Assembly (NCBI GenBank): GCA_902778275.1
Contig: CACYXE010000012.1
Span: 1 to 64,000, forward strand
DNA length: 64,000 nt
Reading direction: 5' to 3'
From: Oscillospiraceae bacterium
Lineage (GTDB): Bacteria > Bacillota > Clostridia > Oscillospirales > Oscillospiraceae
Part shown: piece after piece, positions 24,269 to 33,179 of the stretch
How the letters are laid out: each line of letters opens with the position of its first letter
Numbering within the stretch: the first letter of the stretch is position 1
Made by a program: the position numbers and the translations under genes
Notes under the pieces: generated by a model
Told to the model about the DNA's origin: nothing
The model's database searches: none
Seen by the model: only the letters and a program-made list of their open reading frames with translations

Positions 24269-25489
24269 GTGAAAACACTGTTCGACAAGAAAAACCTTTT
24301 CCTGCGCGTTGCGGTCGGCTTCGCCCTGGGCGTGATCCTGGGTTTCGCGGCGCCGGGTTTCTCCATTGCCACCAAGGTCGTAGGCGACATCTATCTGAAC
24401 CTCATCAAAATGATGATCATCCCGGTGGTGGTCTGCGCGGTATTCTGCGGCATCGCCAACATTCGTGACGGCGCGCTTCTGCGGAAGATCGGTGTGCGCA
24501 CCGTGCTGCTGTACGTGCTGATGTTCGTGGTGAGCGCCGCGGTCTCGCTGGCGATCGCCTATACGATCCGACCGGGCTTCGGTACGGTTTTTGAGAATGC
24601 GCCTGTCTATGAGGGCAGCATCACCAACCCCACGATCTCCAGCTTCCTGACCACCATCGTCCCCACCAACATCATCCAGGCGGCGGCCAACGGCAGTACG
24701 CTCCCGGTCATCCTCTTTACCATCGTCTTTGCGGTGGCCATCGTCTCCGTGGGGGAAAAGGGCAAGGCGGTGCTGGATTTCATGAACAGCCTGTCCGAGG
24801 CCATGTTCAAGATGCTGGCCTACTTTATGGAGCTGTCGCCCCTGGGCGTCATGAGCCTGATGGCCTATTCCGTGGCACAGTACGGCGCGGGCATCTTCGG
24901 CGCGCTGGCCAAGTACATTTTTTGCTGCTGGCTTTGCTGCGTGGTGGTCTTCTTTATCGTCATGGTCCTGCCCACCTGCCTGTATACAAAGGTGCCTGTG
25001 GGCAAGTACCTGAAGGCCTGCGGCAAGATCGCCCTGGTGACGCTCTCTACCACCTCTTCGGCGGCGACGCTGCCCACCACGATCAACGTCTCCATGGAGG
25101 ATCTGGGCGCGCCGGAGGGCGTGAGCAAGTTCACGCTGCCTCTGGGCTGCACCATCAATATGTGCGGCGGCGCCTGCAGCTTCTGCTGCCTGGCGGTCTT
25201 CGTGTCTGATTTCTACGGCATCGGGCTGAGCTTCGGCACCATCGTTTTCCTGGTCTTCATTGCCACGCTCATCAACATGGCGGCCCCCGGCATCCCCGGC
25301 GGCGGTGTGGTCCTGGGCGCCAGCTTCCTGTCCATCCTGGGCCTGCCCATCGACCTGATGGGCCCCATCAGCGGCTTCTACCGCTTGCTGGATATGGCTT
25401 TCACCACCATCAACGTGGAGGGCGACGTGGCGGCCAACCTGATCATCTCCAAGAGCATCGGCGAGTATGATGCGGCAAAGGCGGCCTGA
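24269..25489 (+). CDS. Dicarboxylate/amino acid:cation symporter (DAACS/GltP family)
   Basis: About 406 residues with about 8 membrane helices and two re-entrant loops. STTSSAATLPTTI (about 263-275) is the serine-rich re-entrant loop, GCTINMCGGA (about 292-301) corresponds to the family NMDGT substrate/Na+ region, and GIPGGGVVLGA (about 344-354) is the second hairpin. GTG 24269 is chosen because AGGAG lies 8 bases upstream. Substrates in the family are glutamate, aspartate and C4-dicarboxylates. The NMCGG in place of NMDGT suggests altered cation or substrate binding. Confidence 0.88.
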   Translation: MKTLFDKKNLFLRVAVGFALGVILGFAAPGFSIATKVVGDIYLNLIKMMIIPVVVCAVFCGIANIRDGALLRKIGVRTVLLYVLMFVVSAAVSLAIAYTIRPGFGTVFENAPVYEGSITNPTISSFLTTIVPTNIIQAAANGSTLPVILFTIVFAVAIVSVGEKGKAVLDFMNSLSEAMFKMLAYFMELSPLGVMSLMAYSVAQYGAGIFGALAKYIFCCWLCCVVVFFIVMVLPTCLYTKVPVGKYLKACGKIALVTLSTTSSAATLPTTINVSMEDLGAPEGVSKFTLPLGCTINMCGGACSFCCLAVFVSDFYGIGLSFGTIVFLVFIATLINMAAPGIPGGGVVLGASFLSILGLPIDLMGPISGFYRLLDMAFTTINVEGDVAANLIISKSIGEYDAAKAA

Positions 25490-25509
25490 TTCAAAACAAC
25501 AAGGCAAGG

Positions 25510-25538
25510 ACCGGCAGCCTGTTGGCTGCCGGTTTTTC
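25510..25538 (+). terminator. Terminator of the symporter gene
   Basis: A 10-bp stem (ACCGGCAGCC with GGCTGCCGGT), 4-base loop, then TTTTC, 20 bases after the stop. Confidence 0.75.
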
Positions 25539-25645
25539 AAATTACCCCTTGCCATCGGGGGAAAGGGAGATTAAACTCGAGGCAGGACATATGTTTGAAA
25601 AAAGCTCCGGTCCGGAAACGGACCGGATATCAGAAGGGGAAAGCC

Positions 25646-27133
25646 ATGAAAAAACTGGCGCTTATCTTTCCGGGGATCGGCTATACTGTGGAAAAGCCGC
25701 TGCTGCAGGGCAGCATTCGGATCGTGGAGCGGCTGGGCTATGAGGTCCGGCCCATCCTGTATTCCGGCTTCCCGAGGAAGGTACGGGGTGACCGGGACAA
25801 AATGAAGCGCTCCTATGAGCTGGCCCTGGCGCAGGCACGGGAGCTGATCGGCGGCATGGATCTGAGGGCCTGTGACGAACTGCTGCTGATCGGCAAGAGC
25901 ATCGGAACCGTTGTGGCAGCCTGTATCGCGGCGGAAAACCCGATCGGGGGCCGCGTCCGCTTCCTGCTCTACACGCCCCTGGAGGAGACCTTTGCCTTCC
26001 CGCTGGGGGAAGCTCTTGTGTTCACCGGGACCGCCGATCCCTGGGTGGGCGCGGAGGAGAGCCGCATCCCGGCCCTGTGCCGGGAACGGGGCTTCCCCTG
26101 CTTTCTGACGCCGGGCGGGAACCACTCCCTGGAGACCGGCGACGCGCAGACAGACCGGCGGGATCTGGAGCGGATCATGCTCCAGACGGAGCTGTTCCTT
26201 CGGGGGCAGGTCAGACCGCTCCGGCTGTTCGGCGCGCCGGAGGCGGACATGGTGCTGATCCAGGTGGCGGATGAAAGGGAGCTTGCCCGAATGGAGCAGG
26301 AGTACAGAGAGATCGTCGATCGCGTACAGAGCGAGGATTTCCTGCTGCTGGCGGTGCAGACAGCGGACTGGAATCGGGAGCTCTCCCCCTGGGAATCGCC
26401 GCCGGTATTCGGCGGGGAAGCCTTCGGCGGCGGCGGGGCGGAGACCCTGGCCTGGCTGCAGGACCGGCTGCTCCCTGCGCTGACAGCGGAGCGGGAGCGC
26501 TTCTTCTATCTGGGCGGCTATTCTCTGGCCGGGCTTTTCGCCCTGTGGGCGGGCTATCAGAGCAATCGCTTCGCAGGCGTCGCCGCGGTCTCGCCCTCGG
26601 TCTGGTTTCCGAAGTTCAAGAGCTTTGCTTTGGCGCAGGCTTTCCGGTCCGGGCTTGTGTATCTCAGTCTGGGCGACCGGGAAGAGCGGACCCGCAACCC
26701 CGCCATGGCCCAGGTGGGAGATGCGATCCGGGAGATCCGGGATCATCTGCAGGAGGAGAGGATCCCCTGTGTGCTGGAATGGAATGAGGGGAATCATTTT
26801 CGAGACCCGGAAAAGCGGACGGCCGCGGGCTTTGCCTGGATTCTGGAGCAGAAACGGGAGCAGAGAGCGCGGATCGCCCGGTACGAGGAACTGCTGGAGG
26901 ATGTCGAGCGACTGCTGCGCGTATCTGATCTAACGGAAACAGAACTGCTTGTGCTGCGGGAAAAGACGGCGCAGTTGGCCGCCTATTACGAGAGCGTCCT
27001 CTGGTGGCAGGATTATTACGACGACGATTCCGGCTTTCTGCCCCGGGGCTTAAAGCGCGGCGTCCTCTCGGAGGATGGCATCTATAATGTCCTGGAGCGA
27101 TACAAGGAACGGCTGGAAGAGATCGAAGAATGA
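25646..27133 (+). CDS. Double alpha/beta-hydrolase plus DUF4298 fusion
   Basis: About 495 residues in three parts. Residues 1-195 form a small alpha/beta-hydrolase-like domain (ALIFPGIGYT; LLIGKSIGTVVA as nucleophile elbow; GNHSLE as catalytic His region). Residues about 200-405 form a second, esterase-like domain (GGYSLAGLFALWA elbow; GNHF at the end). Residues about 410-495 are a DUF4298 domain (RIARYEELLEDVERLL, YYESVLWWQDYYDDD, RGVLSEDGIYNVL). DUF4298 normally occurs alone. ATG 25646 has AGAAGGGGA upstream. It is cytosolic, with no signal peptide. The substrate is unknown; joining two hydrolase units suggests an intramolecular dimer. Confidence 0.75.
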   Translation: MKKLALIFPGIGYTVEKPLLQGSIRIVERLGYEVRPILYSGFPRKVRGDRDKMKRSYELALAQARELIGGMDLRACDELLLIGKSIGTVVAACIAAENPIGGRVRFLLYTPLEETFAFPLGEALVFTGTADPWVGAEESRIPALCRERGFPCFLTPGGNHSLETGDAQTDRRDLERIMLQTELFLRGQVRPLRLFGAPEADMVLIQVADERELARMEQEYREIVDRVQSEDFLLLAVQTADWNRELSPWESPPVFGGEAFGGGGAETLAWLQDRLLPALTAERERFFYLGGYSLAGLFALWAGYQSNRFAGVAAVSPSVWFPKFKSFALAQAFRSGLVYLSLGDREERTRNPAMAQVGDAIREIRDHLQEERIPCVLEWNEGNHFRDPEKRTAAGFAWILEQKREQRARIARYEELLEDVERLLRVSDLTETELLVLREKTAQLAAYYESVLWWQDYYDDDSGFLPRGLKRGVLSEDGIYNVLERYKERLEEIEE

Positions 27134-27139
27134 AAACAG

Positions 27140-27176
27140 GAAAGCGCCTGTCTGTTGACAGGCGCTTTCTTATTCT
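27140..27176. terminator. Hairpin terminator between convergent genes
   Basis: A 13-bp perfect stem (GAAAGCGCCTGTC with GACAGGCGCTTTC), TGTT loop, then TTATTCTGTTT. It lies between the hydrolase fusion and the convergent SLOG gene and may serve both strands. Confidence 0.75.
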
Positions 27177-27185
27177 GTTTGGAGA

Positions 27186-28790
27186 TCACAGACTGATGTC
27201 CGGTGTGTTGTCCCGCTGATAGGAGTGCCAATTGCCATTCTCGATCAGTTCTTCCCGAGCCAGCACAGCCAGCAGCGCGTCTGTCTGCCCATGCAGTTCC
27301 AGCTGCTCATACATCTTGCGGTAGAAGCGTTCCATCTTCCTGTGGTCAGACAGCTGCCGGGGCAGAGACAGACGGCCGTAATAGTTGGAGATAAACAGCG
27401 TGATGGCGGAGATGCTTCCCAGCAGGAGCTTCAACAGCGTCCGGTAGATCTCCACATCGGACACGAAGAGCCTGGACGGAAAGAACAGGCCGCCGCACAG
27501 CAGCTCATAGACTACGGCGGCGAGATAGAGCGCAATGCTTAGTCCCAGGGCAGTCTGCACGACCCGCTCGCTGACCCGATAATCCTGGAGCGCCCGGCCA
27601 CAGGCCCACTGGTGATATTTCCGCTGCCCCTCCGCCCAGCATTCCCGAATGTCATGGGGCTTCGTCGGGGTCGGGCCGATAACCAGCACGCAGAGGGCGT
27701 CCATGATCCAGGCGGTCTCCTCCTGCTGGGTCCAGGACAGAAGATCCGCGGCCTGGATGCCGCTGCCTGCGTAACGGAGGTAGGCCTGCACCCGCAGAGA
27801 CTCCGCCAGGGCCCGGCACTCCAGATACAGCCGATGGCAGTCGGAGCGGACCGCGAAGCGGCGGCAGCCCCAGGCGGCCAGCAGGATGGCGCCGCAGAGC
27901 AGGATCATCCAATGGGCCTCGGCCTCGTCATATAGCAGGAAGGCCATGGTCAGGAGCATGCTGGCGATGGCCAGCCCGGCCAGTACCCGCCGGTATTTCT
28001 TTGCGGCAGCGCCGCTGATGGCACTGGCCGCCCGATAGATCTGTTCCATACGGACAAGCAGGGGGTCGTCCGCGTGATCGGCCGGCAGGAGATCGGCGTC
28101 CTGCGTCTGCTGCTCTGCGGCCAGCGCGTTGAAGCTGTCTGTCCGGGCGAGGATCTCATGCAGTTTCTCCCAGTTCCCAAGGGCATGCACAGTCCCCGCA
28201 GCCTCCTTCGTGTGTTCCCCGCGGGGCGTGAACACATGGAGCACCGCCTCGTTGCTGTCGGAGCGCAGGGAGACGCCGCGAGCGGGGAAATAGCTCCCCC
28301 GCAGGGCAAAGTCCACTGTCTCCGCCGTGCCGCAGGCTGCCGCTGTGCCCGGGCCGCCGTCCCACAGGGCCAGGAGCACGTGGCAGTGGGCGGCCACATA
28401 GATCCCCGCCTGGCGGTACTGGAAGTCCCGGTTTATCCCTTCCTCCGGCACGGCCTCCGTGGCGGGCGCTACGAACACCTGCTCCGCCCGGGCGCAGTGA
28501 TGATGAAGGCGCGACTTGCCGGCCTCACTGAAGTCCGGATCGTAGCTCTCCAATTCCATGGGCAGCGCCGCAATCAGCGAGATGCCCAGTTCCTCCGCCG
28601 CATCCGCGCACAGCAGGTCCCCGCCTTCGGCCAGGCTGCTGAGCATCAGCAGCGGGGAGTTGGGGCAAAGCGCCTCAAGCTTTGCCAATTCGGTTTTAAT
28701 CGCCGTGAACAGCGCCTCCCGATCCTCCGGGCGTATGGCCCGGTGGCCAGTGACGCCGATCACAATGGGAATGTTGTTTTCTGCATGCAT
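27186..28790 (-). CDS. SLOG-domain membrane protein (last gene of the RyR/TIR operon)
   Basis: About 534 residues. The N-terminus is a SLOG/DprA-like Rossmannoid: PIVIGVTGHR (about 8-17), LSSLAEGGD (about 51-59) and LIAALPMELESY. SLOG domains bind nucleotides or nucleotide-derived messengers. The middle of the protein carries two adjacent helices (VLAGLAIASMLLTMAFLL and WMILLCGAILLAAWG), and a second pair follows near 420-480. ATG 28790 is chosen because AGGGA lies 7 bases upstream; an ATG at 28811 lacks a ribosome site. It lies 56 bases after the LRR gene. A membrane effector or channel gated by a nucleotide is plausible but inferred. Confidence 0.7.
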   Translation of the reverse strand: MHAENNIPIVIGVTGHRAIRPEDREALFTAIKTELAKLEALCPNSPLLMLSSLAEGGDLLCADAAEELGISLIAALPMELESYDPDFSEAGKSRLHHHCARAEQVFVAPATEAVPEEGINRDFQYRQAGIYVAAHCHVLLALWDGGPGTAAACGTAETVDFALRGSYFPARGVSLRSDSNEAVLHVFTPRGEHTKEAAGTVHALGNWEKLHEILARTDSFNALAAEQQTQDADLLPADHADDPLLVRMEQIYRAASAISGAAAKKYRRVLAGLAIASMLLTMAFLLYDEAEAHWMILLCGAILLAAWGCRRFAVRSDCHRLYLECRALAESLRVQAYLRYAGSGIQAADLLSWTQQEETAWIMDALCVLVIGPTPTKPHDIRECWAEGQRKYHQWACGRALQDYRVSERVVQTALGLSIALYLAAVVYELLCGGLFFPSRLFVSDVEIYRTLLKLLLGSISAITLFISNYYGRLSLPRQLSDHRKMERFYRKMYEQLELHGQTDALLAVLAREELIENGNWHSYQRDNTPDISL

Positions 28791-28846
28791 GTTCTCATCC
28801 CTGCATTTCATTTTTAAGTGGGTTTCTGCTTGCCCGGATGCTTGCT

Positions 28847-31800
28847 TCAGCCTTCAAGCCGCAGCTCGAAACCATAGCTTACGCCGTTCAGACTGTCGAT
28901 GGCCTCCCGCATGTTGGGATTGACGGAGACGCGTTCCAGGTTTTCCAGGGGAGCCAGACAACGCAGATCCGTAATCTCCTGCATCCAGCCCAGCCAGAGA
29001 TTGCGCAGCTCCGGATGATCCGCGGCAAAGGCCGCCAAGTCCTCATTGCTGCGGAAATCCCCCGCGCCGCCAAAGCTTTCGATCTCGGAATTGGCCAGTG
29101 CCGGTTGCCAGGCGGCGGGGTCTTCGCCGTCAAAGGCCAGATTGCTGTAGTGCGGGACGTTGCCCAGGGCTGCGAACGCAGCTTCATCGAGATTGAGCCC
29201 GTTGAGGCTCAGGTTCAGACCGCCGTGTTCGCTGGCCCAGGAAAAATCACAGCTCGCCAGCGGCGAGAAGTCCTCGACCTGGGTACCGGAGAAGTCGATC
29301 CAGTTCAATTCCGAGAGATTCTGTATGCCCTGGATCGAGGAGATCTGAGAACCCTCCAGACAGACGCCGTGCAGGCCCTGCAGGGAGAAGAGGGCGGAGG
29401 CGTCGCGCAGTGCCGGGCAGAACTGGGCGGTGAAGTCTTCCAGCTGGGACAGATTCTGAATTCCGTCCAGGGTCTCCAGCGGCTGTGCCCAGAGCTCGAG
29501 CTCCTTAAGCCCGCTCAGCTCGGAGAACAGGCTCAGATCTGTGATGGTTCCGGCGCCTACCGGCGTCAGTTCCTCCGTGCTCCGATCGCGCAGATACAGC
29601 GTCGGGGCATTGTTGCTCATGTGTTCCCAGTCCTCGTAGATCTCATACTGGTCGCGGTCGACCAGCTGATCGCCCACCACACAGACACGTTCCACGCGCT
29701 TCAGCAGGGCCTTGGGAAGGGTGCCGAGCTCATCCAGACTCAGCAGCTCCACCCGGCGGTTGTCGGCCTCCCAACCCCTGTCGGGGTAGGCGACCTCATA
29801 GTCGCGGAAGTTTCCGTCTTCCACCAGTTCCTCCGCCTGCTCGGCCACCTGGGGCGGCACCTGCAGGTGGTTGCCGTGCAGTCGCCGCAGCGGCGTCAGA
29901 TCGTAGAGCTCGTCCAGGCCCACCAGCTCCAGGTTGTATCTCTGGCTGCTGTCCAGGCTGTCCAGACAGCTGAGGTCCCGCAGCTCGGGGATGCTTTCCA
30001 GACGGAGCACATTGGTGCGCAGGCGGCTCAGATCCGGCACATAGTACGCGCCGATCAGCTTCAGGTTTTCCAGATAGGCCCCGTCCAGAGCGGCGTAGTC
30101 GGTCAGACGCGGGCAGCCTATGATCTGGAGTTCCAGCTGGGCGCGATCCCCGAACAGGGTGGGGATAGCTTCCAGGCCGTTCAGAGAACTGAGATACTGG
30201 CAGCCCTCCAGTTCCAGGCAACGAAGAGAATAGGGGGGGAGACCGCTCAGATTTCTGAGATCTCCGTAGCAGATGGACAGTTTGGTAACGCCGTCCGGCA
30301 GCAGGCTCAGGTCGATACCGCTGCAGTCGTAGAGCATCAGACTGTCAATGGTGCAGTTTTCCAAATAGGGTATCACAGCGGCAAAATTGCCGTTGGAGGG
30401 ATTGACATGCAGATAAGAATAGTGATCGATGGCGGCCAGTCCGGAATAGTCCTGAACGCCTCCGGCAAAGCCGAAACAAAAGTTTTTCCGGCCGGCGAAG
30501 CTCTCCAGGAAGTTCATATCCCGCAGGTCGCAGGCGTAAAGGCCGATATCCCGCAGCTTCGGGAGCCCCGAGAGGAAAGAGGCATCCTGTAGCGCCTCGG
30601 GATTGGCGTCCCCCTGGATATGGAGTTCCTCAAGCGCTTCACAGCCCGCGATCGGCGTATAGTCTGTGACCCGGCCGCAGTATTCAAGATCCAGGTCCCG
30701 CAGCCTTTTCAGGGTACCTATCGCTGAAACGTCCCGAAGCGTGTCGCAGAACCGGACCGAAAGATGCTGGATCGGCAGGTCCTCCAGACCTGAGAGGCTC
30801 GTCATGCCAAGTCCATCTATCCGCAGCTCCTGCAGATCGGTTTTTCCCTGCAGGAAGGACAAATCCCGTACGGGCAAACCGGACAGGATGACCGTCCGTA
30901 GCTTGCTGCAGCCGGCCAGGCCGGAGAGATCCGCCCCGTCAAAGCCGTCGGGAGAATAGCCGCAGTCCAGATGAAGTTCATTCAGGTTCGGCGGGGAAAA
31001 GGCGGAGAGATCCGCGCTCTTGTTGCTGTGCAAACCGAAGATCGCACACCTCAAATACTCGTTGCTTCCCAGAGGGGAGAAGTCGAGACTGCCGGCACAC
31101 TCGATCTGCGCCTTAGCAACATGAGAGTTTCCAAGCCATTCCAGATCCGCCACCTGGCTGTCGTACAACCACACCACGTCCAGGTTCTTCAGCTCGCTCA
31201 GATCCGGCGCCTGGGTGATCTCTGCCTCGCAGATGTGCAGCTCCTCCAGATTCGGCATCAGGGCCAGAAAGCGCAGGTCATAAGGGGTCATGCTCACCAG
31301 GTTGCCGTCCTCGTGCCAGTACCAGTTGCGGTTTTGCGCCTGGATCTCCTCGCTGGCCAATTCATACAGCATGTCCGGCCACTGGTTGCTGTCCTCCCGG
31401 TGCAGTCGGGTCTCCTCCGTATAATAGCTGAAGTGCTCGCCCACGATGGCGACGCAGCGGATCTGAGCCAGATCCTCCTCGGTCAGGCCTGCCGGAAGGA
31501 CGATGGGCTCGCCGCCCATGACCGGCGCGGCCTCTCTGCCGCCGGCGCGGCTGCCCCGCCAGATCAGCAGACCCACCACCGCCAGCAGCAGCACGCCCGC
31601 CACGCTGAGGATCAGCGGCAGGCGGCTTTTCTTTTGTGGCAGGGCGGCGATGATCCGCTCCGCCAGCAGCGCCGGGTCCCGCTGGGCCGCGGGGATGATG
31701 TTGCGGGCGTACAGGGCGTTTTTGATGGCGTCGGGCATGTCCGCCCCGTCCAGCTGCAGGGGCAGCACGTTTTCCGCGCCGCTGCTGAGCAGGCCCAGCA

Positions 31801-31987
31801 GCTCCTCCACGGCAGTCTCGTCGGCATAGAAGCGCTCTGAAAGGCCTACCAGCACGACTTCGCCCGCCCCGGGACGGCCCGAAGCCTCCGCCATCCGCAG
31901 GCCCTTGGCCCGCAGGGCTTCCAGGACCGGCGCCAACAGCGCCTGGTCCGCTTCCGTATACAGTGCGCACAGCTTATTCTTGCTCAT
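28847..31987 (-). CDS. TIR-like, transmembrane, leucine-rich-repeat protein (1046 aa)
   Basis: 1046 residues. Residues about 5-115 resemble a degenerate TIR fold (CALYTEADQALLAPVLEALR, VVLVGLSERFYAD, NVLPLQLDG) without a clear catalytic Glu. One membrane helix follows (LPLILSVAGVLLLAVVGLLI, about 123-142). The rest, about 230-1046, is a long array of leucine-rich-type repeats (LSGLxxLxxLxLxx spacing, for example LKNLDVVWLYDSQVADLEWL). No signal peptide is present, so the membrane orientation is uncertain. GGAGGG precedes the ATG, 25 bases after the TIR-TM-LRR gene. It is most likely the large sensor or scaffold of the operon. Confidence 0.75.
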   Translation of the reverse strand: MSKNKLCALYTEADQALLAPVLEALRAKGLRMAEASGRPGAGEVVLVGLSERFYADETAVEELLGLLSSGAENVLPLQLDGADMPDAIKNALYARNIIPAAQRDPALLAERIIAALPQKKSRLPLILSVAGVLLLAVVGLLIWRGSRAGGREAAPVMGGEPIVLPAGLTEEDLAQIRCVAIVGEHFSYYTEETRLHREDSNQWPDMLYELASEEIQAQNRNWYWHEDGNLVSMTPYDLRFLALMPNLEELHICEAEITQAPDLSELKNLDVVWLYDSQVADLEWLGNSHVAKAQIECAGSLDFSPLGSNEYLRCAIFGLHSNKSADLSAFSPPNLNELHLDCGYSPDGFDGADLSGLAGCSKLRTVILSGLPVRDLSFLQGKTDLQELRIDGLGMTSLSGLEDLPIQHLSVRFCDTLRDVSAIGTLKRLRDLDLEYCGRVTDYTPIAGCEALEELHIQGDANPEALQDASFLSGLPKLRDIGLYACDLRDMNFLESFAGRKNFCFGFAGGVQDYSGLAAIDHYSYLHVNPSNGNFAAVIPYLENCTIDSLMLYDCSGIDLSLLPDGVTKLSICYGDLRNLSGLPPYSLRCLELEGCQYLSSLNGLEAIPTLFGDRAQLELQIIGCPRLTDYAALDGAYLENLKLIGAYYVPDLSRLRTNVLRLESIPELRDLSCLDSLDSSQRYNLELVGLDELYDLTPLRRLHGNHLQVPPQVAEQAEELVEDGNFRDYEVAYPDRGWEADNRRVELLSLDELGTLPKALLKRVERVCVVGDQLVDRDQYEIYEDWEHMSNNAPTLYLRDRSTEELTPVGAGTITDLSLFSELSGLKELELWAQPLETLDGIQNLSQLEDFTAQFCPALRDASALFSLQGLHGVCLEGSQISSIQGIQNLSELNWIDFSGTQVEDFSPLASCDFSWASEHGGLNLSLNGLNLDEAAFAALGNVPHYSNLAFDGEDPAAWQPALANSEIESFGGAGDFRSNEDLAAFAADHPELRNLWLGWMQEITDLRCLAPLENLERVSVNPNMREAIDSLNGVSYGFELRLEG

Positions 31988-32012
31988 GACATGGCCCTCC
32001 CTGTGAAATGTC

Positions 32013-33179
32013 TCAGTTCTCTCTCGCCAGGACTACGACAAAGGATGCGCTGTCGTTCCAGCGCAGCGGAAGCATCTCCCGGCTGACCGTCACGGTCTTC
32101 AATCCGGGCAGGGCTTCCAGGGGTCTCAAATCCTGCACCTGCGTATGCTCCAGATGCAGGACCTCCAGACTGGGCAGCTCCTGCAAAACGCTCAAATTTT
32201 CCACGCTGCTGCCCGCGAGACTCAGCTCCCGCAACAGCGTGTGTCCGCGCAGCGCGGAGAGGTCTTTCAGCGGCTGACAGATCAGGGCCAGCCGTTCCAG
32301 ACCCACCGCGCTCTCCAGCAGGCTCAGGTCCGAGACCTGACCCTGGATGACCGGCGCGCCGTTGACCCGGCAGACGCCGTCGGCGTCAAAGGTCACGGCG
32401 TCCAGCCCATCCGTGACCATGTTCCCGCAGAAGTACAGCTCTGGGACCTCCGCCAGCTGCCAGCGGTAAAGCTCGCCGTCGGCCCGCCCCAGCGCCTTGC
32501 GGATGGCCCGCTCCTGCTGGCTGTCGGGGAAGTTGACGGCGAAGAAGCGCTCCGCCCCGCCCAGTTCCACCGTCGGCGCCGAGGTGGGGATCGGAGTCGG
32601 CTCCGCGGCCCCGATCGGAAGCTCCGGCTGCGGCAGCGGATTCCAGCGGCCGCCGGCCAGCGCGCCCAGCACGCCCGCCGCTGCCAGGAAGAACAGCAGA
32701 GAAGCGGCAAAGCCCAGAGCCCGCCAGGAAATCTTTTCCGTCCATTTGTGGTGAAAACGGCGAGAGAGAAAGCCGGAGTGCAGGATCGCCTCCGCCCGCT
32801 CTGCCGGCGTATCCAGCAGGGGGATCTGGGGTTTGCCGTCCAACAGTTCACGCCATTCCTCCCGGAGGGGCACGTCCTCCAGACGGATCACCAGGATAGG
32901 CTTGTTCCGGCGCGCAGCGGTGCGTATCTCGCTGAAGCAGTTGGGCGACTCCATTGCCCGGTCAGACAGGAAGAACAGCACCCGCTCGCAGTTTTGCATA
33001 TGCTGGGCGATGTTGGAGGGCCAGTCGCTGCCGGCGGGGATGCCCTCGTCATACCACAGCCGCCAGCCCTTATCATGCAGGATGCGGATGGTGTCCACCA
33101 CCGCGTCGGACTGCTTGTGGGCGTAGCTGACGAAGAAGAAGGGGCGGGCGCCCTCGTAGGGCTTGAAGAAGCTGCTCAT
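32013..33179 (-). CDS. TIR domain, transmembrane, LRR protein with retained catalytic Glu
   Basis: 388 residues. The TIR domain is at about 9-135: FFFVSYAHKQSDAVVDTIR (betaA/BB region), GWRLWYDEGIPAGSDWP and LSDRAMESPNCFSEI. Glu84 in this last segment sits where the NAD+-cleaving Glu of TIR enzymes lies. A membrane helix is at about 153-177 (FAASLLFFLAAAGVLGALAG), followed by a Pro-rich linker and four to five LRR units (about 285-370). Its start overlaps the previous stop by 4 bases, giving translational coupling. It is the only one of the operon's three TIR-type proteins with an intact-looking active site. An NADase or cyclic-ADPR synthase role is inferred from the family. Confidence 0.82.
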   Translation of the reverse strand: MSSFFKPYEGARPFFFVSYAHKQSDAVVDTIRILHDKGWRLWYDEGIPAGSDWPSNIAQHMQNCERVLFFLSDRAMESPNCFSEIRTAARRNKPILVIRLEDVPLREEWRELLDGKPQIPLLDTPAERAEAILHSGFLSRRFHHKWTEKISWRALGFAASLLFFLAAAGVLGALAGGRWNPLPQPELPIGAAEPTPIPTSAPTVELGGAERFFAVNFPDSQQERAIRKALGRADGELYRWQLAEVPELYFCGNMVTDGLDAVTFDADGVCRVNGAPVIQGQVSDLSLLESAVGLERLALICQPLKDLSALRGHTLLRELSLAGSSVENLSVLQELPSLEVLHLEHTQVQDLRPLEALPGLKTVTVSREMLPLRWNDSASFVVVLAREN

